64,000 bases of DNA, from the NCBI RefSeq assembly GCF_000974685.2, contig NZ_AP018738.1:1240001-1304000 (forward strand). Direction: 5' to 3'. The notes under the pieces were generated by a model that saw only the letters and a program-made list of their open reading frames with translations, was not told the origin of the DNA and did not search any database. Made by a program: the position numbers and the translations under genes. The stretch comes from Ferriphaselus amnicola. Lineage in GTDB: Bacteria > Pseudomonadota > Gammaproteobacteria > Burkholderiales > Gallionellaceae. This document shows positions 9,529-17,369 of the stretch, in pieces (the first letter of the stretch is position 1; every line of letters starts with the position of its first letter).

Positions 9529-9557
9529 TTGACGAGAGAACGCCCGTTCTCTACAAT
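9529..9557 (+). promoter_or_regulatory. repressor promoter with an operator filling the spacer
   Basis: TTGACG (9529-9534) and TACAAT (9552-9557) are separated by exactly 17 bases. The palindrome AGAGAACGCCCGTTCTCT (9535-9552, 8-bp perfect arms) fills the spacer. Transcription should start near 9564, at the ATG of the repressor. This is a sigma70-type promoter whose occupation by the repressor would shut off its own gene. Confidence 0.88.
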
Positions 9558-9564
9558 ATCACCC

Positions 9565-10164
9565 ATGAAAACTTCCCAGCAAAAATCGGCCAACGACCGG
9601 GAGCATTTGGCCCGTCTGCAGGCGTACTACGCCGAGTATCGGACCTTTCCGTCCTATGCCCGTCTGATGGCGATACTAGGGTTTGCCTCCAAGTCCGCCA
9701 TCAAGAAGGTATTGGAACGGCTCGAAGCGGCAGGAATGCTGGAACGCACGCCGGATGGTGACTGGGCACCGAGTGACAGTTTCTTCGAGCGCACGATTGC
9801 CAGCCAGCCGGTTCCGGCAGGTGCGCCGGTCGCCGTATCAGACGAGACCTGCGAGCAGGTCATGCTGGATCGCTTCCTGATCGAGAAACCGGCGCAAACC
9901 GTGATCATTCGGGTCAAGGGGGAGTCGATGATCGATGCTGGCATCCACAGCGGCGATCTAGCCATCGTCGAACGCCGGACTCACGCGCAGCCCGGCGAAC
10001 TGGTGGTCGGCATCGTCGATGACGAGTTCACGCTCAAGACACTGGGGCGTGACAAGGAAGGTTTTCATCTGATTCCAGCCAATCCGGATTTCTCGATCAT
10101 CCGGCCACAGGGCAAACTGGAAATTTTTGGGGTCGTTGTCGGCCTGGTGCGCAAATATTCGTAA
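9565..10164 (+). CDS. S24-family phage repressor (LexA/CI-like)
   Basis: The protein has 199 residues. The N-terminal winged-helix region (RTFPSYARLMAILGFASKSAIKKVLERLEAAGML) resembles the LexA DNA-binding domain. The C-terminal S24 autoprotease has its serine in VKGESMIDAGIHSGDLA and its lysine in FTLKTLGRDKEG. An Ala-Gly in QPVPAGAPVAV near residue 86 is a likely self-cleavage site. So it should be inactivated by RecA filaments after DNA damage, inducing the prophage. An upstream in-frame start at 9529 would lie inside the -35 box, so the ATG at 9565 is chosen; the mRNA is then essentially leaderless. Two unknown genes follow without a terminator. Confidence 0.92.
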   Translation: MKTSQQKSANDREHLARLQAYYAEYRTFPSYARLMAILGFASKSAIKKVLERLEAAGMLERTPDGDWAPSDSFFERTIASQPVPAGAPVAVSDETCEQVMLDRFLIEKPAQTVIIRVKGESMIDAGIHSGDLAIVERRTHAQPGELVVGIVDDEFTLKTLGRDKEGFHLIPANPDFSIIRPQGKLEIFGVVVGLVRKYS

Positions 10165-10179
10165 AGGAAAACCCCATAC

Positions 10180-11421
10180 ATGAAAATCTTCAACCCACGC
10201 CATTTCCTCCGGCACATCTCGATGCCGACGCTGCACGAATTCACCGAAGCGCATGTTCTTAATTCCCGACTGAACATCGACTGGGAACAGCCACCCGAAA
10301 CCCTGCCCACACAACTGGCTGATGCGGTCGAGGCACTGGATGCGTCGCTGCCCAATTCAGACCTACCTGCCGCCGAACGTGAGGCAATCGGCCACGACAT
10401 CCATATCTGGTACGACGATCTGCGCCGTGCGCACATGATGTCGAACGGTCTGGCGATCAAAGAATTTCAGGTGGCCTGCAATGGCGATGCCGAGGTGGAA
10501 GCCGCCTTCGCCTCGCGTGACGAACGTGAAAAAGCCCTCTGGATGATGGCATTCCGTGACAAGGCGTTTCGCGATGCCGAACTGCACATCGCGTTTCAGG
10601 CCAAAACCAACGGCAAGTATTGGAAGAAACACCGCATCCAACCCGGCCTCGATCCGACCCGCGATCGCGCGAAACTGGAAGCCTTCTGTCACGAGGTCGC
10701 CAAGCTCTACAAGAAGGTCGGCGCGGGTGATGGCACCCACATCGAGATCAGCGAGCGCGCCGCCGATGGCAGTATCCAGTTGGCCATTTATGTGGAAGGT
10801 CCGGTGACAGCCATTGCCCATTTTAGCGAGAACCATTTCAAACGCATCACCACCCGCATCGCACTGGAAACTGCGCTGGTCTACCACCCCGACTCCGGGT
10901 TTGTGGAAACGATCGTCAAAGGCGGTGCTGCCAACCACACTGCCGTCCTCCAGTTGTTCGGCAAGCATGTGGTCGAGAAAGAAATCGCGCCCGAGGCGAT
11001 CGAGAAGGCACGATTCAAACTCAATGCGCTGCGTGACGGCATGCTGGAACCGTTCGATGACTGGTCGGTTCACGGAGTCGAAAAGGTTCGGCTGCGCCGC
11101 GCACGTTTCAGTCCCAATGGCAGCACCGGGATTTCCTTCGAGGTCGAAGCGCCACCTGCAAAGGATCAGGACGATGCCATCAAGCTCGCACTCGAGAATC
11201 TCAAAATCCAGCACACCTTCGAAGCCGAATACAACCTGATCCGTGCCTGCCTCATGGTTTACCCGCTGACCTCGGCAGATCAAAAAACCACGCATTTCAG
11301 CTTCGACGTGAGTTCGACCGGATCGTCCACCATCAAAAACCTATCCGCGCACAATCAGCAGATTGCCAACATCGTCTTGCAGGCGCTGAATGTCATCGAG
11401 GCCGACGAGGTGCCTGCATGA
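10180..11421 (+). CDS. unknown protein co-transcribed with the repressor (A)
   Basis: I do not recognise this 413-residue protein. It is mostly charged and soluble, with no signal peptide or membrane segment. The N-terminal half is helical (residues 1-170); the C-terminal half contains beta-rich segments (HIEISERAADGSIQLAIYVEGP, KVRLRRARFSPNGSTGISFEVEAP, THFSFDVSSTGSSTIKNL). A good ribosome site (AAAGGAAAA) lies upstream. It starts 16 bases after the repressor and overlaps the next gene by ATGA, so all three probably form one operon expressed in the lysogen. Such genes are often lysogenic conversion or anti-phage genes; here that is inference only. Confidence 0.8.
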   Translation: MKIFNPRHFLRHISMPTLHEFTEAHVLNSRLNIDWEQPPETLPTQLADAVEALDASLPNSDLPAAEREAIGHDIHIWYDDLRRAHMMSNGLAIKEFQVACNGDAEVEAAFASRDEREKALWMMAFRDKAFRDAELHIAFQAKTNGKYWKKHRIQPGLDPTRDRAKLEAFCHEVAKLYKKVGAGDGTHIEISERAADGSIQLAIYVEGPVTAIAHFSENHFKRITTRIALETALVYHPDSGFVETIVKGGAANHTAVLQLFGKHVVEKEIAPEAIEKARFKLNALRDGMLEPFDDWSVHGVEKVRLRRARFSPNGSTGISFEVEAPPAKDQDDAIKLALENLKIQHTFEAEYNLIRACLMVYPLTSADQKTTHFSFDVSSTGSSTIKNLSAHNQQIANIVLQALNVIEADEVPA

Positions 11422-12383
11422 GTCAGTCGCAGTGTGATGCCACCGCACTCCTCTGCCGCCTACTGGATAGCAGCAAGCCTGAAATCAATGGGCTGACGCT
11501 GTGCAGCGGCGAGCATGCCAATGCCGGACAGCAATTGCTGCGCGAACGCGTGCTGGTGATCGGCACCCCGCTTGACTGGGTGACTTGCTCCGAGTGCGGC
11601 ATCGAAACTGCGCGCGTCGTGCGCGAACTGGCGCATGACCACATCCTGCTGTTATGTCCGTCATGCGGTGAGGTCAGTGCGCCGCGTCGCCTGCGCGAGA
11701 CATTCAAGCCCAGCCTGCCCAAACTGATAACCGCCCTGCAGCTCGGGCTCGGCCTGTCACCCACCGGTGCAAAAACCATCGAACCGGAGATCTGCTGGAG
11801 GCTAGGCACCACCGAGCCCACACGCGGCAAACTGGTCACATGGTATTTCGCGCGCCACCTGCATCAGCCCAAGGTCGCGCATCACCTGCGGGAACAGATC
11901 AAGCTCGACAAGGTCGTCCAGTCCTGCCGAATCATCACCTGCAGCGAATTACCGTTGCCGGATGGCTCACCCTTGATGGGACTGAATGTCGCCAACTTGG
12001 CCACACTCGCGCGTATCAGTCAGAGCAAATTTGAGTTTTTTGCAGATCGGCTGACGGCACCCGGACCGCAAGTCCCCGAAGAAGCCACACCGGGAACATC
12101 CCTGAAATATGTGGATGCGCAGGCCAAGGTCTATATCGACGGGCAGGCCTATGACTTGGAACCACGGCACCGGTCCATTCTGCTGGCGCTGATGAACGAC
12201 CTCGACCACGAGATGGACAAGGATGCACTCAAATCAGCGTGCGGTTCGGAATCACAGCGCTTTTCTCCGAGCAAGGAGTTCGACCGCATCCCAGCTGTGT
12301 ATCGGACTTTCATCCGATATCTGCGTGGTGACGAGCGCTATGCATTGATCATTCCGGAAGAGGATCAGCACTGGCTGCACTGA
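11418..12383 (+). CDS. unknown Zn-ribbon protein co-transcribed with the repressor (B)
   Basis: The 321-residue protein has two CxxC knuckles about 25 residues apart (TCSECGIE and LCPSCGEV, near residues 55-85), consistent with a zinc ribbon. The C-terminal part (YVDAQAKVYIDGQAYDLEPRHRSILLALMNDLDHEMDKDALKSACG) looks like a winged-helix domain. It could therefore bind DNA or RNA. It overlaps the preceding unknown gene by 4 bases and meets the HEPN gene tail to tail 22 bases further on. I do not recognise the family; the tight pairing with gene A suggests a joint function. Confidence 0.8.
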   Translation: MSQSQCDATALLCRLLDSSKPEINGLTLCSGEHANAGQQLLRERVLVIGTPLDWVTCSECGIETARVVRELAHDHILLLCPSCGEVSAPRRLRETFKPSLPKLITALQLGLGLSPTGAKTIEPEICWRLGTTEPTRGKLVTWYFARHLHQPKVAHHLREQIKLDKVVQSCRIITCSELPLPDGSPLMGLNVANLATLARISQSKFEFFADRLTAPGPQVPEEATPGTSLKYVDAQAKVYIDGQAYDLEPRHRSILLALMNDLDHEMDKDALKSACGSESQRFSPSKEFDRIPAVYRTFIRYLRGDERYALIIPEEDQHWLH

Positions 12384-12405
12384 TTTTACTTTCCGAGCCA
12401 GAAAA

Positions 12406-13365
12406 CTAAGGTTTAAGCTCAGCTATCTCGGGACAAGCCAGCTCGAGCAAACTTGTATTTAACGTTTGCGTAAACGTGTCAGTAAAATACTCCAGCGTAG
12501 CCAAATCATTAATAGTTATCTGAAACTTGTCTCCAGCTTTGAATGAAAAGAATAATCCCTTGTAATCTCGACAAAAATCTTCCAACTCTTGTGGGACAGT
12601 TGATGCACCATGAATAAAACAGTTCCTTATGAGCGCAATACCGCCAAGAGTTTTGCCTATATCTGTGTAATCGTACTCACCTTTGTATCCGCTTGGAATT
12701 TTAAGGCCGGTTTTATTTATAAAATTGTTAAAAACCTTCTCAAGACCATCGTAAAGTTTTTTTCGGTGCCAAGCCTCAAGTCTTTCAGACCATAAGCTAG
12801 TCCAGCAATTTTTCTTTTCCTCGCTTTCCAGCCTCTCTCGATGTGCTTTTCTATGCCCACTAAATTCAGGCCCTTTACAAATCTCGAGAGGATTTGCATC
12901 AAGATATGACCGAAATATTTTAAAGATAAATTCCTCCAAACAGGAATACATATTACAAAAAGCCCATGCAGATAACATCGGAATTGAGCTCTCATGAATC
13001 TTTGCTGCCATGTCCGCCTGCCATATTCTGACAGCCCCAAGCTTTGGTCCTGTTCCATCAACTGCATTTCTTATTCCGAAAACAGAAAACGCCTTATCTC
13101 CTTTGAGCCATTCTTCACCGTTGTATCTTTCAGTTGCAACGTGAAGACCATTGATAGTAACTGCCCAACGCAGAAAAATGCTGTGAAACACCCCACCGAA
13201 ATCCATAACAATTTTGTTTGCTTCGCAAATCCATTGATTTTCAGCCGAGCATGGAAAATCAATCCATTTTATGGGTAAATCTTCCAAAATATCCGATGAC
13301 ATAATCGAGGTCATTTGCCTCTCAATAAAGTTAAGTTCTGTCCAAGATGTCTCGTGGCTGCTCAT
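12406..13365 (-). CDS. HEPN-type protein, possible abortive-infection RNase
   Basis: This 319-residue protein stands out by low GC and AT-rich codon use against GC-rich phage neighbours. Near residue 250 it has GIALIRNCFIHG, which fits the HEPN RNase motif R-N-x-x-x-H, preceded by an all-helical region (SAWAFCNMYSCLEEFIFKIFRSYLD). HEPN proteins are often toxins or abortive-infection RNases. It is transcribed against the phage genes as a single cargo gene between the repressor operon and the early operon, typical of a moron. The start at 13365 has a weak ribosome site; Met18 is an alternative. Function is inferred from one motif. Confidence 0.65.
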   Translation of the reverse strand: MSSHETSWTELNFIERQMTSIMSSDILEDLPIKWIDFPCSAENQWICEANKIVMDFGGVFHSIFLRWAVTINGLHVATERYNGEEWLKGDKAFSVFGIRNAVDGTGPKLGAVRIWQADMAAKIHESSIPMLSAWAFCNMYSCLEEFIFKIFRSYLDANPLEICKGPEFSGHRKAHRERLESEEKKNCWTSLWSERLEAWHRKKLYDGLEKVFNNFINKTGLKIPSGYKGEYDYTDIGKTLGGIALIRNCFIHGASTVPQELEDFCRDYKGLFFSFKAGDKFQITINDLATLEYFTDTFTQTLNTSLLELACPEIAELKP

Positions 13366-13523
13366 AAATTTTATAAAGGAATTGAATTAATTGATCATTA
13401 TGGCCTATAGCACGCTTGCCAGACCATAACCAAATAAAATCGACGGAAATACTTCAATATGTGCAGAACTCGGCATTGGCCTCAACCAATCCGGGTTTTT
13501 TGTTATCTGTTCGCACGAATCGA

Positions 13524-13573
13524 GTTTGAGGAACGATTCCGAGGAATCTGCGGAATGGTTTGAGGAATCTCGC
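13524..13573. repeat. short direct repeats before the early operon
   Basis: TTTGAGGAA occurs at 13525-13533 and 13559-13567, with a further GAGGAATCT at 13541-13549 and again at 13562-13570. They lie in the 288-base gap between the HEPN gene and the first early gene. They may be regulator binding sites; no strong -10/-35 pair is evident here. The rest of the gap (13366-13523, 13574-13653) shows nothing further. Confidence 0.4.
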
Positions 13574-13653
13574 TTGAGAAATTCGCTTTACCGGTTGGCG
13601 GCACTCGTCGAGTACCCGAAACCGGTGACATCGAAACCATCAAGGAGACTCAA

Positions 13654-13872
13654 ATGCAGCAACAAATCAGACACCTCAATCAAGGTGAACTCGCCACGCG
13701 CTGGGATTGCAGCGAAGCATCACTCGAGCGTTGGCGCTCGGAGGGCATCGGCCCCGTGTTCATGAAACTGCACGGTCGCGTGCTCTATCGCATCGAGGAT
13801 ATCGAAAGCTACGAGCAGCAATGCCTGCGCAGCGGCACCTCGAAACCGCTGGTCACGGGAGGTGCAGCATGA
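13654..13872 (+). CDS. small HTH (AlpA/excisionase-like) DNA-binding protein
   Basis: The 72-residue product (HLNQGELATRWDCSEASLERWRSEGIGPVFMKLHGRVLYRIEDIESYEQQ) is a MerR/AlpA-type winged-helix domain, the fold used by phage excisionases and small early regulators. AAGGAG lies 7 bases before the ATG. It is the first gene of the plus-strand early operon and overlaps the next by ATGA. It might act as an excisionase or a Cro-like early regulator; the sequence does not decide between them. Confidence 0.85.
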   Translation: MQQQIRHLNQGELATRWDCSEASLERWRSEGIGPVFMKLHGRVLYRIEDIESYEQQCLRSGTSKPLVTGGAA

Positions 13873-14354
13873 GCCACCTCACCCTCACGCCTTCCACGCT
13901 GCCGGACCTGTCGGTCAGCCAACTGGCGGCACTGTCGCAACAGGAATTGCAGGAGTTCGACATCTCGCTGGCAATGCTCGCGACCTGGGTGAAGTTGTCC
14001 CGTGATCGCCTCAACACTGCACTCGAACAACGCTATGGCGAACAGGCGCGCACTGCACTACTGGAATCGGGACGCGATTTCGGCGTGACGCATCTGTCCG
14101 ATGGTCAGCTGCGTGTGACCTACGAGTTGCCCAAGCGCGTGTCATGGGATCAGGCGCAACTCTCCAAAATCGCCGAACGTATCGTTGCTGCCGGAGATCG
14201 CATTCAGGATTACATGGATGTCGACCTGTCGGTGTCGGAGTCGCGCTTCAACAACTGGCCGCCCGCACTCAAAGAACAGTTTTCCGCCGCACGCACCGTG
14301 AAACCGGGTAAACCAACCTTCCGTCTGGCACGCGTCGAAGGAGAATCAGCATGA
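13869..14354 (+). CDS. unknown phage early protein
   Basis: This 161-residue product begins MSHLTLTPSTLPDLSV. It contains a helical segment (AALSQQELQEFDISLAMLATWVKLSRDRLNTALEQRYGEQA) and a central portion ending FRLARVEGES. The start at 13869 gives a 4-base overlap with the HTH gene; a longer open frame upstream is a shadow. Its position directly before the AAA ATPase and SSB-like genes suggests a role in phage recombination or replication. No family name is claimed. Confidence 0.75.
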   Translation: MSHLTLTPSTLPDLSVSQLAALSQQELQEFDISLAMLATWVKLSRDRLNTALEQRYGEQARTALLESGRDFGVTHLSDGQLRVTYELPKRVSWDQAQLSKIAERIVAAGDRIQDYMDVDLSVSESRFNNWPPALKEQFSAARTVKPGKPTFRLARVEGESA

Positions 14355-15172
14355 GCGGACTTCCCATCATCTCTGCCGAACAACGCCGCGCAGAAAAGCG
14401 TGGCGTGAAGATGGCCTTGCTCGGCAAGAGTGGGCTTGGCAAAACCTCCCAGCTCAAAACGCTGGGCATCGACAACACACTGTTCATCGATCTGGAAGCA
14501 GGCGATCTGGCGGTGGCCGACTGGTCGGGCGACACCATCCGTCCGCGCACTTGGCCCGAGTTTCGCGATCTGGCGGTGTTTCTGGCTGGCCCCAATCCGG
14601 CACTGCCCGCCGAACTGCCCTTCTCACAAGCGCACTTCGATCACGTGTGTCAGCAGTACGGCGACCCGGCCAGTCTGGCCAAGTATCAAACCTATTTCTG
14701 CGACTCGATCACCGCCCTGTCACGCCTGTGCTTTACCTGGGCCAAGAGCCAGCCTGCGGCAATTTCGGAGCGCTCCGGCAAGCCGGACAGCCGGGGTGCT
14801 TACGGATTGCTCGGACAGGAAATGATCACCGCACTCACCCACCTGCAGCACGCACGCGGCAAGAACGTGGTGTTCGTCGCCATCCTCGACGAGAAGATCG
14901 ACGACTTCAATCGCAAGGTGTTCATGCCGCAGATCGAGGGTTCCAAGACCTCACTCGAACTGCCCGGCATCGTTGATGAGGTCGTGACGCTCGCCGAACT
15001 CAAAGCGGATGACGGCAGCAGTTATCGCGCCTTCGTCTGCCACACGCTCAATCCATGGGGCTTCCCTGCCAAGGACCGGTCTGGCCGTCTGTCCATGCAG
15101 GAAGAACCGCATCTCGGACGACTGATCGCCAAGTGCGCAGCCGCCACCACACCTCAATCTGACAAGGAGTAA
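14351..15172 (+). CDS. phage AAA-type ATP-binding protein
   Basis: The protein has 273 residues. Walker A is LLGKSGLGKTSQLKTL at about residues 24-39; the following LFIDLEAGDLAVADWSGD and the later KNVVFVAILDEK supply Walker B-like acidic positions. The C-terminal part has the GSKTSLELPGIVDEVVTLAEL stretch common to phage-encoded nucleotide-binding proteins of RecA/Sak4-like type. It probably takes part in phage recombination with the SSB-like protein encoded 3 bases downstream. It overlaps the preceding gene by 4 bases. Confidence 0.82.
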   Translation: MSGLPIISAEQRRAEKRGVKMALLGKSGLGKTSQLKTLGIDNTLFIDLEAGDLAVADWSGDTIRPRTWPEFRDLAVFLAGPNPALPAELPFSQAHFDHVCQQYGDPASLAKYQTYFCDSITALSRLCFTWAKSQPAAISERSGKPDSRGAYGLLGQEMITALTHLQHARGKNVVFVAILDEKIDDFNRKVFMPQIEGSKTSLELPGIVDEVVTLAELKADDGSSYRAFVCHTLNPWGFPAKDRSGRLSMQEEPHLGRLIAKCAAATTPQSDKE

Positions 15173-15175
15173 GCC

Positions 15176-15781
15176 ATGAACTGGAATGATTTTAACGATG
15201 CCGAACAACAAACCTCATTCGACCTGATCCCGAAAGGGACGCTGGCCAAGGTGCGCATGACGCTCAAGCCCGGCGGTCACGACGATGCATCCAAGGGGTG
15301 GACGGATGGCTATGCCACCGAGAGCTTCGATACCGGCTCGATTTATCTGGCCGCCGAATTCGTCGTGCTCGAAGGCGAATATGCCAAACGCAAGCTGTGG
15401 AGCAACATCGGTCTGCATTCTGCCAAGGGCGATGCATGGGCCAACATGGGACGCACCTTAATTCGTGCGCTGCTCAATTCGGCTCATGGTGTGCAGCCTG
15501 CCGACCAATCGCCGGAAGCGCAAAAAGCCCGCCGCATCGCCAGCTTCGCCGCCATCGACGGTATCGAGTTCGTCGCACGCATCGATGTCGAAAAGGATGC
15601 CAAGGGCGAGAACCGCAACATCGTCAAACAGGCCATCGAACCCGATCACAAGGATTACGCCCGTCTGATGGGAATGACACCGAAGATCGGCAACCCATCC
15701 CAAGGTGGCCATTCCGGCTCAGCCGCACAACCCGCTCCGCAACGCCCTGCCGCAACCGGCAAACCGGCGTGGGCGCAATAA
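15176..15781 (+). CDS. phage single-stranded DNA-binding-like protein
   Basis: The 201-residue product has a compact N-terminal domain (FDLIPKGTLAKVRMTLKPGG ... GSIYLAAEFVVLEGEYAKRKLWSNIGLHS) and a disordered Gly/Pro/Ala-rich tail ending KPAWAQ. This layout, an OB-like core plus flexible tail, resembles phage SSB proteins paired with Sak4-type recombinases. Assignment rests on layout and context rather than a diagnostic motif. AAGGAG lies upstream of the ATG. Confidence 0.7.
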   Translation: MNWNDFNDAEQQTSFDLIPKGTLAKVRMTLKPGGHDDASKGWTDGYATESFDTGSIYLAAEFVVLEGEYAKRKLWSNIGLHSAKGDAWANMGRTLIRALLNSAHGVQPADQSPEAQKARRIASFAAIDGIEFVARIDVEKDAKGENRNIVKQAIEPDHKDYARLMGMTPKIGNPSQGGHSGSAAQPAPQRPAATGKPAWAQ

Positions 15782-15790
15782 GGAGGGATC

Positions 15791-16273
15791 GTGAAATGCT
15801 GGATTTGTTCACGAGAGGCACGTGGCTTTGGAATCACAGACACGCGTTATGCCATCGGCGATGCAAGACGCTATCCGGTGCGCTGGGTGTTCTGCTCAAA
15901 GCGCTGTCAGGACGCATTTCATCGATTCTACAGCGTGCGCGTCGAGGCAGAACGCAAGGACGAGGAGCTGCCCATGATTGATGCGACTGAATTCGAGCAG
16001 GCCGCGATGCGCGGCTGCCTCAAGGCGTTCGGCAGTGCAGCGGGCGAGATCGGTTACGCCAAACCGCTGGGCGACTACACCGAAGCGGACGCCTTGCGGG
16101 TGATTGATGCCATCGTCACCTGCTTCGTCAATGCGATGGCCGATCGCTACGGCTCAACCGGCTTCAACTTCCCACCCGTTCGCGGGTTGGCTGAAGTAGT
16201 GCAGGACCCGTTCAGCGATCTCAAGAACGACCTGCCGTGGGAAGAAGGTACTGCACAGAAAGGCGGTGCGTAA
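15791..16273 (+). CDS. phage protein with N-terminal zinc-binding motif (DUF6511-like)
   Basis: This 160-residue protein begins MKCWICSREARGFGITDTRY and continues VRWVFCSKRCQDAFHRFY, so two C-x2/3-C pairs make a likely zinc finger in residues 3-42. The remaining part (AADEFEQAAMRGCLKAFGSAAGEIGYAKPLGDYTEADALRVIDAIVTCFVNAM) is helical. The combination resembles the phage family I recall as DUF6511. A ribosome site (AAGGAGG) precedes the ATG. It sits between the SSB-like and nuclease genes of the replication block. Confidence 0.75.
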   Translation: MKCWICSREARGFGITDTRYAIGDARRYPVRWVFCSKRCQDAFHRFYSVRVEAERKDEELPMIDATEFEQAAMRGCLKAFGSAAGEIGYAKPLGDYTEADALRVIDAIVTCFVNAMADRYGSTGFNFPPVRGLAEVVQDPFSDLKNDLPWEEGTAQKGGA

Positions 16274-17028
16274 TGCTGGATTTCAATCACCGCCCCAAGT
16301 TGCACGACCTGATCACCGCCCACATCGATGTGGCACTGGTGGCAGAACGCGCAGAGCAAACCCGTCGTACCTACCTCGGGGCCTCCCGCTTAGGCGTGGC
16401 ATGTGACCGCGCGTTGCAGTTCGAGTTTGCCGGAGCCCCTGCCGATCCAGGTCGTGATTTCGACGGGCGCGTGCTGCGCATCTTCGAGGTTGGGCATGTG
16501 CTGGAAGATATGACGATTCGCTGGCTGCGTCTGGCCGGATTCGACCTGCATACCCGCACGCGTTCCGGCGGCCAGTTTGGCTTCTCGGTTTGTGACGGTC
16601 TGATCCAAGGTCATGTAGACGGCATCATCATGGGCGCACCGGATGATCTGGGCTGCACATTCCCGATGCTGTGGGAGTGCAAAACCATGAACGCGCAGAA
16701 CTGGCGGGATTGCGTGAAGCGCGGCGTGGCTGTCTCCAAACCGGTGTATGCCGCACAGATGGCGATCTACCAAGCCTACATGGAAGGCACGGTTGATGGC
16801 ATCAGCCGCAATCCCGCGCTGTTCACCGCGATCAACAAGGACACGCAGGAGATCTGGTTTGAGCAGGTTGATTTCGATGCGGCACTGGCGCAGCGCGCAT
16901 CCGATCGTGCCGTGAAGATCATCGCGGCCACCGAGCATGGCGAGTTGCTACCGAGATCGTTCAACGATGCCACGCATTTCGAATGCAAGTTCTGTTCATG
17001 GCAGGAACGGTGTGGGAGGTCGGCATGA
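16273..17028 (+). CDS. RecB/Cas4-like PD-(D/E)XK nuclease
   Basis: The 251-residue protein has the nuclease elements GHVDGIIMGAP (catalytic Asp) and LWECKTMN (E-x-K), then a C-terminal cysteine group (FECKFCSWQERCG), which together with an upstream cysteine could hold an iron-sulfur cluster as in Cas4/AddB-like exonucleases. It probably processes DNA ends in phage recombination or replication. The start at 16273 overlaps the previous stop by one base (TAATG). Confidence 0.85.
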   Translation: MLDFNHRPKLHDLITAHIDVALVAERAEQTRRTYLGASRLGVACDRALQFEFAGAPADPGRDFDGRVLRIFEVGHVLEDMTIRWLRLAGFDLHTRTRSGGQFGFSVCDGLIQGHVDGIIMGAPDDLGCTFPMLWECKTMNAQNWRDCVKRGVAVSKPVYAAQMAIYQAYMEGTVDGISRNPALFTAINKDTQEIWFEQVDFDAALAQRASDRAVKIIAATEHGELLPRSFNDATHFECKFCSWQERCGRSA

Positions 17029-17369
17029 ACGCGGCCCTGATTCCAAAAGCGTCGAGCAAGCCACCGGTGCCACTGATCGGCATGCGCGCCATCGAGCGGA
17101 TGCTGTTGCGCCATGTGTTTGCACCCGTGCCGGAAGCGAAGCTGATCGTGGCGGTGATTTGTCAGGGCATCGCCGATGCGGCTGTGCTCGAGGACTACAC
17201 CCGGCGCAGAGCGTATCAGTTTCTGCTGGGCAGCGATCTCGACCATCTCGCAGACCTCGTCGAACTCAACCCGGAATTTGTCAGGGAGGTGGCGCGCCGG
17301 GCGCGCTATCTCACCACACAGAAAACGCCGAAACCTAAAAAACGAACCAGAAAGTCAGGTGCAAGATGA
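17025..17369 (+). CDS. unknown phage protein with basic tail
   Basis: The 114-residue product starts MNAALIPKASSKPPVPLIGMRAIERMLLRHV and ends with a strongly basic tail (KTPKPKKRTRKSGAR). The middle is helical. GGGAGGT precedes the ATG, and the start overlaps the nuclease stop by ATGA. It overlaps the primase-helicase start by 4 bases, so it is translated in the same chain of coupled genes. Function unknown; the basic tail fits nucleic-acid contact. Confidence 0.72.
   Translation: MNAALIPKASSKPPVPLIGMRAIERMLLRHVFAPVPEAKLIVAVICQGIADAAVLEDYTRRRAYQFLLGSDLDHLADLVELNPEFVREVARRARYLTTQKTPKPKKRTRKSGAR

Noticed and set aside
10363-11295. 310-codon frame antisense to unknown gene A
   Set aside because: The sense frame has a ribosome site and coupled overlaps on its downstream side; the antisense frame has neither and starts within a coupled operon.
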